From NCBI GenBank assembly GCA_003290165.1, contig QNQO01008271.1:90471-154470 (forward strand): a stretch of DNA of 64,000 bases. Reading direction: 5' to 3'. Under the pieces are notes generated by a model. That model was not told where the DNA came from. It saw only the letters and a list, made by a program, of their open reading frames with translations, and did not search any database. Position numbers and translations under genes: made by a program. Position 1 is the first letter of the stretch; each line of letters begins with the position of its first letter. The DNA is from Berberis thunbergii. Its lineage: Eukaryota; Streptophyta; Magnoliopsida; Ranunculales; Berberidaceae. This document shows, piece by piece, positions 45,238 to 57,593 of the stretch.

Positions 45238-46100
45238 TGATGCAGTCGTTTTTCGCTCCCTACTTTGACCTGGTTCCTGTTGACTTGTTGACCTGCACAA
45301 GTAGCACATGTGAGCCATGGACCACCGTTGTGGTGGCCGATTGCACTCCGATGCTAAAGTTAAACATGGATCTGAGGAAGGTGTAATGATGTAATAGGAA
45401 ATTTGTAGTATACCTAGCTTATCAACCTCATGACATATTTATAGTGCTAGGAGTATTGGTTCTAACAGGCCATTGTAGGCGTAGTTTAGGAAGAAGATCT
45501 TCATGGAAATCCTCCTCTAATTAGGAGTCGTGCTGTAGGAGGGAAATTCTTTGTTAGCCTTGTATTCCTAGATATGTTGGAGATAGTTCCCAATGTGAGA
45601 GCAAACCGTATGAGAAAGATTCCCTGTGTAAATATACTATTGTATTTGATTCCTAGTTGGACTTAAAAAGCAACTATATTTGCCCGTCTGAAGCTAATCC
45701 TCGAGATACTTGCCTTTGTAGGGTTTACGGGTATTGAGAATAGTTGTGAGATGTGTCGCCTTAGCGTGTTGTAAGAACTGAATTGAGCGGGCTTTGAACC
45801 ATTTGGGCCTGTATTTCCTTGAGATCATCATAACACGTGTGTGGCTCAGATGAGTGACCGTTTTTATGTATCATTAGCTACTCCCCCGAGTTAGTGGGCC
45901 GTCACATCGGTTCGCTAAGTCATCTCTTGAAGGGATGCGCCGCTCATGATGATTGAGTCTGAATCGGTCCTTGAGCCGCACATCGCATTAATGGCACGTG
46001 CGTTAGTGCAACGAAAAAGAGGCAAGAACCATCATCTATTTAAGTCATTCGTAGTGTAGAGTCTAACAATTCTATTCTCTTTATTTTCGAAGATATCGTT
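45238..46100 (+). repeat. LTR-like leader of PF04195-like element 2
   Basis: This is the closest relative of 38320-39190, starting TGATGCAGTCG. It contains CCCCGAGTTAGTGGGC, TAAGTCATCTCTTGAAGGGA and GCATTAATGGCACGTGC, all shared with element 1. A TATA-like CTATTTAAGTC lies at about 46035. The ORF begins 95 bp downstream. Confidence 0.65.
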
Positions 46101-46129
46101 TTGATTAAAAAAGATTGTCCATCTTTTTC

Positions 46130-48640
46130 ATGGCCCAACCAAACCTTCTTGATGATGCAATCTTGGCCAAGGGCTTGAAGTTTTTCGAAGATAGGTTGTT
46201 GTCCGAGCCTGATCTTGCTGAAATTCGTACAAAGTTTGGAGTTCCTGCAAATTTGTCGTTGTATGTCCTGATGGGTGACCAAACGCGAATGTCACCTCCG
46301 GCTGGTTTCATCTGCTTGCATCGCGGGATGCTTCAGACTGGAGTGCGCTTTCCCATATCTAGACATGATCTGGGAGTTCTTGGATTTATGGGGATTCCTC
46401 CGGGCCAATTGGGGCCTAATGGATGTAGGATTATCCTTATGATTCTGCTCAGTGCCAAGGGAGCCGATGTTTCCATAACTCTGCGGGTAATTCAGTTGCT
46501 GACTTCTTTTCTGCTGAAGAGTAACGTTGTCTGTACGATGACGTCACCGACTTGCTTCATTAATCTTCTCAATGATTTTAAGTTCTGGCAGATGTACCGC
46601 TTCTTGGCTCCTACTGAATTAGAGTATTTCCGGTGCAAGGGTCGTCCACTCGAGTGACAGTTCATGCCACTTCGTAAGTTCAACCCTTTTCTCGTGACTT
46701 TGATATGCTTGATGGCGGGCTGACTGATAATTATTTGTGTTCCCTTGCAGGAAGGTTTTCTACTACTCTTCTTACTTTAGATGAGCAAAATACCATAGAG
46801 ACATTTCGTGATTTTCCAAATAGGAACACGGCTAATGTCATAAGAGTTTCCAATTTCATCTACAACATACTATGGGACAACTAGCATGTTTCCCCCATTC
46901 TATACAGAATGTTGCAAATTAAGGTGGATGATGGGGCCCCTTCGAGGAAGAGGAAGGCTGCTAGAGCCAAAGCTCTCGCTCCGTGAGATGCTGAGGAGCC
47001 GTCTAAAACGCTTGCCTCCCTTGTAAGGACAAAGTTCTGTGTGAGGATTGGGTCATCCTAGGCGTGACCCGCTGCTGTGAGGGAAGAGCGAGGATAGCGC
47101 AAGTGTGTTGGGCCGGTTGGAACGGAGACCGACATTTTTGACTTGGAGAAAGATTACTTGCGGTTTGTTGGAGTTGTAGATAGTTCAAACCTTTGTGACG
47201 CACAGGTCGAAGCTTTGAATGATCATCTGGTGAAGGTTGCAATGGCAGCTTCCGCTGGTACTGATTTGCGTGGGACCGTTCCTGTAGAAGGCTCCTGTGA
47301 AAATTCGCCTGAGGTTGTAGTATTCGATCATTCCATTACTGTTTTGCCTTAGAATGGTCGCGGTACTGGCCATGTCTCTTATAGTACGAATTGCTTACCG
47401 ACTCGCTCTAGGCCACAGCTAGAAGTGTTGCAGGGTCATTTGGATAATTCATTTCCTCCTTTCCCTCTTGATCCCATTGAGTGGTCTCGTTCCAAAGGGC
47501 TGGCTGTTAGTGACAAAGGGAAGGCCATGGAGGAGAGCTTGAGGACAGTGGCAACCATGAAAGGTGGTGCTGGCATAGTCCCTGATCTGGGAAAGCTTCA
47601 AGGTACGTAGATAAGCCTGTTTGCACCGAACTTGGTGACTATGAGTTCACAAGTCTGGCACCAAGAAGTGGACATAGAGTATGCTTCGAGGAAGCATATA
47701 AGAACGTGTCACAGCTGGCTGATGAATCATGCTCCAAAATTCGAGGATGATACGTTGGAAGAATGTATGGATAAGGGTTTGAAATACCTTACGTTGGGTA
47801 TGTCACATTTGAGCCACGTGGTCGTTGATGGGACAAAAGTCGAGGCAGATCGTGAGAGGGTATACACCTTATAACGTGTCTTCTCGCACATGCAGGCGTT
47901 GTATTCTGATGCACTCTATGTAATTGAGTAGTTGAAGAAGCATGCTGAGGAAAAGAGGCTAGATCAGTCAACTATGGCCGCTGAGACTCAGAGGGTTCGC
48001 TTGGAGGACCTTGAGTGTAACCTATCAGAGGTGGCGTCCGAGAGGGACAAACTTGAGAAGGATTTGAGCCGGATTCGTCAAGAAGTCGAGGCTGCACAAG
48101 AAATTGGGGCTAAGGCGTGTTCTGAACTGCGGTCTCTTGCTGAAGAAAATGTTTTGAAGGAAGTCAACTAGGCTGCTGAGAAGCAACAGTTGGAATCCAA
48201 TGTGGAGTTCTATGCTCGCGAGGTGAGAAAGGCTGAGGACCAGCTCGAATTAGCGTGGCATGAGCTCATTACTTTGAAAAGCAGTCTGATCACAGAGAAG
48301 TCTCATGTTGACTGGCAAATTGGAACTACTAAAGCGTGAACTTGTTGACGCGAATGTGCACAAGGAAGAGCTTCTTCAGGAGAAAGGCAAGTGCAAGCTC
48401 TACTGAGTTGCACATGGCTGGCTAGAGATGTCGGTGCAGATGAAGGAGGAACATCCGAAGTGGGTTCTTGACCGTTATAAGAAGATGTCATATGTAGATT
48501 TGTCTATTACTTCTGCGTTGTCGGATGAGCAAGACTATGTGGGCCCTGATGCCCTGGCCGTGGCGCGTGTGGACGCTATCATTGTTCCATCTTCCATTAG
48601 GCTTAGATCTTCTATTTTTTTTACCTTCTCCTGATAGGGA
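46130..48640 (+). pseudogene. PF04195-like ORF, element 2, with coiled coil
   Basis: From ATG 46130 (MAQPNLLDDAILAKGLKFFE) the first exon shows LSLYVLMGDQT, FICLHRGMLQTGVRFPI, GIPPGQLGPNGC, DDFKFWQMYRFLAP and FRCKGRPLE. A donor-like CGTAAGTT lies near 46673 and an acceptor CCCTTGCAG at about 46750. The second part (46770-48640) is broken by stops. It encodes GAPSRKRK and then a strongly heptad-patterned coiled coil (47932-48170: AEEKRLDQSTMAAETQRVRL, EDLECNLSEVASERDKLEKD). It is probably a gag-like protein of a non-autonomous LTR element; no pol is present. Confidence 0.72.
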
Positions 48641-48861
48641 GTAACTTTGATGCGATTGTTCCCTTTTCAGCTTTGATGTCTGAGTGTATGCGTTAGAGTG
48701 TTCGTGTCGGGCCAAGTGTCGTAAGCTCGAGTTGGCATCCTAAGTAGCTCTTATTTGTGCATTAGCCGTACGATCTCTGTATCGGCGAGAATGCCCCTCG
48801 CTAATATTAGGATGTCAATCCATTTGAGCTTGAAGACATTGGCTCAGCTAGATTCATGTTT

Positions 48862-49370
48862 GGCGACCAGGCTAAAAAGTGGTGGTCTCGTGGCAAGCCA
48901 TCAGAATCAGTTCAGGACTGACTATACTCCAACCTTCCATATCGTTAATGATCATGTAAAGTGGACTACAGATTTTCGGAAGTAAAACTGTGGCGACCGG
49001 GCTAAAAAGCAGTGGTCCTGTGGAAAACCATCGAAATCAGTTCGAGACTGACGAGGCTCCCATCTTCCAAATTATCTACACTTGTGCGCAGCGGACTAAA
49101 AATTTGGGAGTGTTCGACAGCCATGCTGAAAAGCAATGGTCCCGTGGCAAGCTGTCGGAATCAGGTAGTGGCTAACTGGGCCTTCACCTTATAAACTATC
49201 TACACCCTCGCAGCGCGGGCTCAAGTCTAGGTTTGGTGATTTGGCAACCACATTGAAAAGCAATGGTCCCATGGCAAGCCATTGGAATCAGTTCGGGACT
49301 GACTAGGCTCCCACCTTATAGACTATTTACACCCTCGCAGTGGGGGCTAAAAGTCCAGGTTTTGATCAGA
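48862..49370 (+). repeat. Tandem repeat, four units of about 125-130 bp
   Basis: Units start near 48862, 48992, 49115 and 49243. Each contains GGCGACCGGGCTAAAAAGC or a variant, GTGGTCYCGTGGCAAGCCAT, GAATCAGTTCGGGACTGAC and a pyrimidine-rich ACCTTATAGACTATTTACAC. The array follows the ORF of element 2. Shorter related words (CATCACCAGCTAGGCTTACC, CATCAGCTTTAGCTGACTAAG) continue to about 49590. Confidence 0.88.
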
Positions 49371-49599
49371 AGCTTTCGTTGCTAGTCATCATCACCAGCT
49401 AGGCTTACCTGATTAGGTTCATCATTGACTGCGAACGAGGCAATGATCTTTGGCAAGTCGTCGTCACCAAGCTTGATAGCGCTGATTAGACTCCCACTTT
49501 CTAAACCATCGATGCTCATACTAAGCAGACTAGGTGTCGAGTTGAACCAAAAGCCGTTGTCATCAGCTTTAGCTGACTAAGCTTGCCTGGTTTGAAAAG

Positions 49600-49889
49600 A
49601 GGTTCCACCTGCTAGGGGGCGTGTGAACCTAGTCCATCTACCTAGTGCATGGGGTGGACGAAGTTACCTTAAATCTACTAGTGATCTGTAAGTACGATCC
49701 GTATGTCAAGGTCTACTAGGATTTCTTGTGTTCGTGTGAAGCAAGTGACAAAATACTCTTTGAGTAATATGCCAAGCCCGTAGGCTATGAGAAGAATAGC
49801 TAGGGGTGCAGTGTGTACGGCGTAAATCTCGCAGTAACATGTGTGCGATGCAGGCTGCATGTCGGCTGAGTATTGGTTACTCCACCTCA
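49600..49889. other. Spacer after the element 2 tandem array
   Basis: I see no ORF of interest and no repeat here. It is probably the 3' part of element 2. Confidence 0.35.
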
Positions 49890-50990
49890 ATTGATGGAGA
49901 TGTGTGTTGCACCATCAATTTAAATGACGTGGTCTGCGCAGTTTCCTTGGAAACTGTCGTCTCCTAGTTTCCCATACCATATTCAATGCTCGGCAGTTAA
50001 TACTAGAGTGCCCGCTTGGTGAACCATCATGTCTATATAATGGTGTTTTCCAATCGTTGCAGTCATTATCTTTCGCAGAGCTTCTCTCCTGTAATGTTCT
50101 TGCCTGAAGAAAACGTTTTGGGCTTTCCAAAGGCTGAAGAAATTCTCTGGGTTTTTCAAAGGCTGAAGGCGGATCTCCGTCTATGGAGTCTCTGAATGTT
50201 CTGACATTTGCACTGGTCAGGCACATAGATAATTGCTGTTATGCGTGGCCACCTGCTTTGGGTGAGCATGTAGTTGATCCGCTAAAGTCTTGTAATATTA
50301 GTGTTATTTCTTCTATGAGTTTGACCTATGAGTTTGACCTACAAAATAATTGTTAGACTGGCCAAATACCACCTTTTTGGTGGCCGAAGGCACTCCGATG
50401 CTTAAGTCAACAACTCTGTTGGAAGAAGGAAGTAAATTTGGACAAAACTCAGTTAAAGTTGCATACATTTTTCGAATATTCTCTTTACCTTTTATAATGG
50501 TTGTGGTTAACTCTAAACATAACTTAAGCATGTGAGGCGCAACGGAAGATGTTTCTCATAACAGTCTCATCCTTAATGGAGATACATCCGTGGAGGCATA
50601 ACTCCCACCATGACTCTTTTTTAGTGCAACATTCTTTTTCTTTATGAGAGAACTCCTGAGCCTAGATTTGGGCTCTGTTTACGTCTCCACATTGGTGGGC
50701 CTTGTCTAGGCCTCTATAATTGGCTTTATTCTTCGTGGGCTTTATGAGCTAGCCTAATAGGTTGGACGTTATATCCTCGTGATTAGTATTTATACCACGT
50801 GTACGACCGTGAAGATCAGTCTATTTTGATGTATCATTAGCTACTCCCTCCCCCTTAGTTAGTGGGTATGTTCACATATCCACTAACTGCGTGACGGTTG
50901 ATATTTTGATTGCGCTTCAGCATTGAACTTAATGTTGTTAATAACTTTCGATCAGTTGATCATCTCGATTATTGCATTGTCTGTTCGTTT
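49890..50990 (+). repeat. LTR-like leader segments of PF04195-like element 3
   Basis: 49890-50340 has GCAGTTAATACTAGAGTGCCCG, ACCATCATGTCTATATAATG (TATA near 50035), which parallels the end of the leaders at 39146 and 46033. From 50370 the words GGTGGCCGAAGGCACTCCGATG and GCTTAAGTCAAC match the start of the other leaders (45335-45360). Two LTR-like pieces therefore lie side by side, either one rearranged leader or the 3' LTR of element 2 followed by the leader of element 3. Confidence 0.5.
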
Positions 50991-51179
50991 TTGCGCAAAT
51001 TTTACGAGAATTTAGTTCACTATTATGTTCCGTATGTCGCTCTGTGAGAAGTTTCTTCGTTGCTCGGTTGTATAAAGGGTGTTGTGACTACTTTGCTCCA
51101 TTCTTTATGCCATCTTTGATATTAGTGTTATTTCTTCTTTCTTATTGCATTTTTCTTATTTTCTTGCCTATTCGTGATG

Positions 51180-53520
51180 TCTCTGCTGGTGACCTACTTG
51201 ATGGTGAGCAGCTTGCTACCTACGAGGCTCTTTACCCCTAAAAAGTCTTCTTAGGCTACCTTGGATAGTGTCCATTCAAACTATGTTTTGCCTTCTGAGG
51301 TTGAGATCATTCTTCTTTGTGAAAATGAAAGTCCTTGTTGTCCGAGGAAGGGATATATTACGCTTTACTCTCGCATGTTCTATGCCGGTCATCAATTTTT
51401 GGTTTCGGAGCTATTTTGGTCTTATCTAGATTATCTAGGTATTCCTCCTGTTCAGATGGGCCTGAAATGGTTTGAGGGTTATGGTTTCCATGTATGTCAA
51501 GGCAATCTTGTTAGGTATTCCTTTCATTCTCTGGTGAGGTTTAGTGTGAAATCCAACCTCACCAGTTTCCTTCATTCTCCTTCTTGTTTTGGCAATCTCA
51601 ATGATGACATCAAAGGGCCGCGGGATTCGTTTTATGCGTTTGTCAACTCTAGCTATTTTAATTTACGTGGTCTATAGATAATAAGGTCTTTCCGAGTTCT
51701 TATCAAGCAGCGAAATCTGCAATTGACCGCTGAAGAACAGGTTATCAACGAGCGTTTCCTGCAGTTTTTCGTAGTTCTTTTGGATGCTTATCTTAATGTT
51801 AATATGGTGAGGCGCAACGATTATACAACATGAATGAAACCAAGTGGGCTCTGCTAACCGAAAGGCAAGCTGCGGAAATTGATATCTGTGTTATCGCTGT
51901 TGAAGGTGATAATGTTGTCGTTGATTGGAAAGTGTGCTCAGTGTTATGTCTCACTCCTCTTATCAGCAGTACTACCGGCCCGTCTTCCAGGAAGAGAAAA
52001 GTATTGAGGCGTGTTAGTTTGTCGAAGCAGTTGTTTCTGACTGTGTTTCGAAGAAGAAACAGCTCGTTGACTATGTGCGTCATATTGTTTTTTTATTCGG
52101 GTTCTCTTGATAGAGAACCTTCAAGGGAGGATCGTTGCTCTCTACAGGACGTAAAGAGATGAAGTTGGCATTGGAGAGGAGTGAAAGAGATACCATTTGG
52201 CTACCAGACAATGGGAAAAAGAGCCTCCTTTCTACTTATGGCTGCCTTGATGTTGCTAAGTGTTCTAATGAGGACCTTCGGTTCTTAGATGAAAAGATGC
52301 TCCAGCTGGCTGTTTCCAGTCTAAGGAGTTATGCAATCGTGATTGAGTTCCTGAGGCACAGTCTCTTCATTTTTATTCCCCTCCTATTGATAAAGGGGTG
52401 GAGGTCCCACATTATACAATCTGTTTGGGCTCTTCTGCTCTTGTTGGGACTGCCATTCATTCCGTTTATGTTGAGCAACAAGAAGGTGAGGATGATTCAC
52501 CCGTCGTTCCTTCTCCTTTCTCAGCTGTGGGTGGTGGTTCCTCCATACTACCTGATCCTTGCATTCTTCATTCGTGGATCATTTGAAAGGAACCTACTCC
52601 TGAAGAGATTCGGTTCAAATCGAACGAGAAGTTTTGCTAGTTTTCCTGGCTTGGCTTGCAGGACGGTGCGTGTAAGCTATTTAATGAATGGCATAAATGG
52701 TCGGTGGACAAACCTTCGATGCTCGTGCTGGATCCGAGCTTGCATCCTAAGGATGGCGTTAGGCTTGTAATGGATGGGGTAACCCATTTTGCCTATTCAG
52801 GGGTGATGAGTTTGGGTCATCAACTTAGTCACAATCTTGTGATTTCTCTGGAGAGGAAGCTCTCCGTGCTACTATTAGTATTTTCCCATGCTCTTTATCA
52901 ATATGACACGTTAAAAACGTGATGTTTTGAGTAGATTAAAGCATCTGAGTTCCTTAAACTTTGTTGGCCAAGGTGGAGGGTGCACAAAATCGGTCTGTGG
53001 CCTAACTTGAGTATTTGAGAGCTGATTTAGGCAGCATTCATGCAAGTTTGCACGATGTGGAAAAAGAGCTTCCACTGAGAAGGCGCTTGATGATGAGTTT
53101 GCGTGCCATGATAGAACATTCTAAAAAAATCGTGACATCGTTGAAGAAGGGGTGGAACAATTATTGGCTTCACTTGATGAGGTCAAGGTTGATTCCTCTG
53201 TGATGCTCACTACTGCTGAGGGCCAACTTATCGTGGCCAAAAGTGAGCTTGCTTCTATTAAGGATAGGCTTCGTGTCATGGAAGTGAAGGATTGGCAATG
53301 TGTTGTCAATGGTCGGACTGAGCTTCTAGATTATATTGTGGGTCTCGGGGTTGATTTGTCTCAATATCGTCATCTTGTCTATCAAACCTTCCAGGATGAC
53401 TATGGTGCTGAAGACCCTTCGAGGCTGAAGAGCCGCCACCTCCTCATGAAGAAAGAGTCTTTTTCGATGATTCGACTACTTATCTTCCTGCAATTGGTAT
53501 TGCTAAGGATGTTATAAACC
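51180..53520 (+). pseudogene. PF04195-like ORF, element 3, with coiled coil
   Basis: The reading shows DLLDGEQLATYEALYP near 51200, then VLPSEVEIILLCENE, YSRMFYAGHQFLVSELFW, LDYLGIPPVQMGLKWFEGY and FGNLNDDIKG. These are the family landmarks in diverged form. The C-terminal part (53000-53400) has a heptad-patterned segment (LRADLGSIHASLHDVEKELP; LIVAKSELASIKDRLRVME) like element 2. Frames shift repeatedly. It is the most diverged of the four copies in the window. Confidence 0.6.
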
Positions 53521-53924
53521 TTTCCCCTTAATCTTCTATCATTACCTTCAAATGTAATCGAATAGAATTTGAATGAAGGACATTAGTTTCTCCTTTATTT
53601 TTCTTCTTGTTGACTTCGTTCGTCCATTCGTTTTCATAATGATTTGTATTCGAGCTTTGATTTGTACAACTATATCCTTAGCAGTCATTTTCTGATTTGA
53701 ATTTTTCTATGCTTCAGTACGTATATCTCAACCTTGTGTTTGTCGTCTCGGAGCTTTTGTGAAAAGTTGTTTCATCTGCTTGTCTTCTACTTTGTTGATC
53801 TAGTATGCAGTTAATCCAAGGCTCTTCTAGGTTGTGCTGACTTGTTCCTCCGTTGTTTGCTCTATTTGTTTGATAAAAAATGAAATATGTCTCCTTCGAG
53901 TTGGTTTGTTGATTATGTTGTCTC

Positions 53925-54835
53925 GAAGTTACTTCTACTTCGTTGAATCGTTCGCTCAACCTTTACTTCATTAACTCGACGTTTCAGTCGGTTTAAAGTT
54001 GTTTTTTACTTGGTTTGTTCAACTTCTATTTCGTTAACTCGACATTTCAGTCACTCGAAGTTTTTTCTTTGGCTTCGTTGATTCGACGCTCTAGTCGACC
54101 CGAAGTCTACTTTGTTAATTCGACACCTCAGTCCACTCGAAGTTTTTATTTTTAATTGACTCGGGCGTCAACCTTTGTTAACTCGACATTTCAGTCGATT
54201 TGAAGTCATTTTACTTAGTTGATTCATTCATCCAACTTTTACTTCGTTAAGTATATGTTTCAATCGACTCGAATATTTTATGTTAAGTTGACTCATTCGT
54301 CCACTTTGGCTTCGTTGGTTTGATGGTCTAGTCGACCTGAAGTCTACTTCGTTAATTCAACACCTCGATCAACTTGAAGTTTTTACGTTTAGTTGACTCG
54401 GGTGTCCGACTTTGTTAACTCGACGTTTCAGTCGATTCGAAGTCGTTTAGTTGACCCATTCGTCCAACTTTTACTTCGTTAATTTGGTGTTTCAATCGAC
54501 TCGAAGTTTTTATGTTAAGTTGACTTATTCGTACACTTTGGCTTCATTGGTTTGAACCTCAAGTCAACCCAAAGTAGTTTTACTTAGCTGACTTGTTCGT
54601 CCAACTTTTACTTCGTTAACTTGATGTTTCAGTCAATTCGAAGTTGTTGTACTTAGTTGACTCGTTCGTTCAACTTTTACTTCGTTAACTCGATGTTTCA
54701 ATCGACTCAAAGTGTTTATGTTAAGTTGACTCATTCGTCCACTTTGGCTTCGTTGGTTCGACGCTCTAGTCAACCCCGAAGTCGTTGTACTTAGTTGACT
54801 CGTTCATCCAACTTTTACTTCTTTGGTTGATCATA
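53925..54835 (+). repeat. Tandem array of about 65-bp units
   Basis: About fourteen imperfect units of about 65 bp (some shortened to about 38 bp) are built from CTTCGTTAACTCGA, TTTCAGTCGACTCGAAGT, TTAGTTGACTC and TTCGTCCAACTTT. The sub-words TCGACTCGAAGT and GTTGACTCG are themselves partly palindromic. The array follows the ORF of element 3 just as a different array follows that of element 2. Confidence 0.92.
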
Positions 54836-54999
54836 CCAAAAGTTTATTGTATATATCTGATTTGCATCCTGATTCCTTTTAGCTTTATGTGCCGATTATT
54901 TTGCATAGCTTTGCTTTGAAGCTGTTCGTCTTCGTCATTCTCCTATTTGGATGTCTTGACCATTTCTAGTGGTTGTTTTTTGGAGCAGTTACGTTACAT

Positions 55000-55540
55000 T
55001 GTCTAGCGATTTTTCTTTTATCCCTGCATTGGTGTTTCACACCTCTGCTGCTCCTTCATGTTTAATTTATGACCTCTTTTGCTTGGCCTGTTATTGTTCC
55101 TCGTTTGGCGTTGCTTGCTGAGGCTTGATAGAGTTTGTCATTGCTAATTTCTTTTGTAAGTATTTTGGTTGGATTTGTATCCGTTGATAGAGTCATCGAG
55201 TCAGTCAGTGCAACCATCTTCAGGGCTTTGATATTTCCACTTTGATATAGATATGCTCGAGTAGGAAATGTTTTTTTGCTAGGGTAGATGTGGTGTAGAG
55301 CGTATATCACTCCCCTGGATCGTTATTTTGATCCTGTGGCGGTGGTATCAGTTTTTTTCTTCTTTGAATTGCTTGTCTGGTATTTCAATGAATTCATCGA
55401 GTCGTCCTCTTTGGACCCAATGCTCGATTCCCTCTTTGAGCTTGTAGCAGTCCTCGGTATCATATTCGTGATCCTTGTGAAAAAAGCACTACCTGATTTT
55501 GTCTCGTCCTTCTAGGTCTCCTCTCATCCTGGGTGGCCAG
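55000..55540 (-). pseudogene. Tat-like gypsy gag scrap
   Basis: The minus strand at 55500-55370 reads YCFFHKDHEYDTEDCYKLKE, IEHWVQRGRLDEFIE, the C-terminal gag (knuckle-like) motif of Tat/Ogre-type gypsy elements, where H, D and C residues follow the pattern HRDHGHDTEDC. Continuing 3' is an open stretch with KKTFPTRAYLY, KMVALTDSMTL. It directly abuts the Athila-like protease at about 55540; the ORF at 55460-55672 is a chimera of the two. Confidence 0.7.
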
Positions 55541-57200
55541 TTGACGTTCTCTCAATTCGCCATGCGCTTCAAGATGTTGCAATGTAATTGAAATTGGTTT
55601 AAGTTCCCCCAACTCCAATTTTTCATAAATAATATAAGGCAGCAAATAAATACTGACTCTTAAATCAAGCAAAGCACGTACAAAGAATGTACCACCAATT
55701 CTGCATGGAATATAGTAAAACCGTATGGATCTTTTAGTTTGGGTGTAATTTTCTCAACAAACTCTTAAGTCAATGCAAGATTCTCATATTCCTAAAACTT
55801 ATTTTTATGAGTACGAGAATCCTTCAAAACTTGGCATAAGATGAAATCGTTTGAATTGCATCAAGTAAAAGAATATTAATTTCTACTTTCCTTAAAGTTT
55901 CAAAATATCACGAATTTGGATATCTTTTTTTTATTTGACTAACCTTTGAGGGAAGGGTGAAAATATCACATTCTCCATCCCAATTACCTTCCTAGAGGTT
56001 GTAGTTTCTGTTGGATGTGCATCGACTTTTTCTTCCTCATTCTTATCTATTCTCACCTTATGTTCAATAACTTTACCACTCCTAAATATTATCCCTACTT
56101 GAGTTGCTCGTGTCCTCTCGGGTTTTGTATGTTTGTGTCGGAAACTCTCCCTTCTTTCTCACACTCAACTCCTTGGCCAATTGCCTTACTTGTGCCTCCA
56201 ATCTTTGAATAGCTTGATTGGTTTGAGCGTTGGTTTGTTGTTGTGTAGCAATGAATTGAAGTATGACATTTTCGAGACCATCTTTTTCTACTAAGGATTG
56301 TCTATACCCCTTGTGGTGGAGGTTGAAAAAAAATTCTCCACCCTGAATTATAAGGGAACAGGGATTGTTCTTGAGAGGATAGTTGTTTTGTCCCACATAG
56401 TTTGCACACTCCCACTCTGTAAAAGAATACATAAGACAAGTCTTGGTAGTATGATTAGAATGAGAACAAATATCGCATACCTCGACTTGAGCAGCTTGTT
56501 GAACTGGGGAGATGTTCTGGATTGACATTGCTTTCACGAGCATATTTAGCTTCCTTTTCATTGTCATCATCCGAGCTTGGATTCCAACATTAGTGCTTAC
56601 CTCATAACCACCCTTACGTTTCACTCCTGACCTCCTTCTTGATGAGAATTGTTGAGAATTTTTAGTTAGAGTCTCTAACAGTTCAATAACTTCCTCACTG
56701 TTCTTTTCCATAAACACATCTCCACAAGAAAAACCAACAAGATTTTTATTAGTATCATTTAAATCTTTGTAAAAAGCTTGTACCCGATAATTTTGAGATA
56801 GATTATGGTAAGGACATTTGGTAAGCAACTCATCGAAATGCTCTCATGCTTCAAAGAAAAGATCTCCATCTTTATGTTGGAAAGTTTGAATTTCCTTTCC
56901 AAATTGCATTGCCTTTTAAGCTGGAAAGAACTTCTTTAAAAATTTAGTGGCCAACTCCTCCCAATTATTAATGAAACTTGCAGCCAAAGAGTTCAACCAC
57001 AACTTAGCATTATCTTTTAAAAGAAATTAAAAAAGAACTAACCTGATTCCTTCTGAAGTTAAGCCTTGGCCATTCTAAGTCTTGCACAGATCAAAGAAAT
57101 TCCTAATGTGTAGATATGGATCTTCAAAAGGTGTGCCACTGTAATATGATACCATGTTAAGCAAGTGAGTAGATTAATTGAAGTTGTGCTACACTGATGA
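55541..57200 (-). pseudogene. Athila-like gypsy gag and protease remnant
   Basis: From 57150 down the minus strand encodes the gag core (YYSGTPFEDPYLHIRNFFDL, LWLNSLAASFINNWEELATK, FLKKFFPA, then LLTKCPYHNLSQNYRVQAFY) with several stops. An open 248-codon stretch follows (56828-56082), with a zinc knuckle CDICSHSNHTTKTC and a Gln-rich tail. Near 55960-55545 a protease region reads VEINILLLDAIQ, then LDLRVSIYLLPYIIYEKLEL, where Athila elements have LDLGASVNLLPYSVYEKLGL. It stops at 55541, where the sequence changes to a Tat-like gag. RT and integrase are absent. Confidence 0.85.
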
Positions 57201-57570
57201 TTGGAATACAATGCATGATGGTTGATTAAGATTTTGTTGAATAAATGAACTCTTCATTGGCTTCCGCATTGGTGGATTTGCTACTTGCTTTTGATCCATT
57301 TTATCTTAGAGTTTTTCTTCATAGCTTACCTTTGTGGTCGTCTAAGAGTTTGTTTAATCTCTTAATCATATACACTGTTGTTTACAGCCTGGGACCTACG
57401 AGTATGCATAAACGACTAAACGAGATTCACTCCTACAAGACAACGCGTACGAAGTAGATATTTTAGAAAACATAAATACTAAAGAAATCAAAGTGAAATT
57501 ATTCAAAATAATTTTTTGGGGTTGTTTTTATACTATAACAGAAAATGAATTAAACACAACTTAGTGCAAT

Positions 57571-57588
57571 CCCACGCAACGACATCAA
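57571..57588 (-). promoter_or_regulatory. Degraded primer binding site of the Athila-like element
   Basis: The plus strand reads TCCCACGCAACGACATCA next to AAAAACTTGTTG. Athila-type elements have TCCCCGGCAACGGCGCCA here. Position between LTR and gag supports the call; several bases have changed, in the CpG-deamination direction. Confidence 0.65.
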
Positions 57589-57593
57589 AAACT

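Noticed and set aside
47789..48715. Minus-strand ORFs opposite element 2
   Set aside because: They are shadows of the plus-strand coiled-coil reading.
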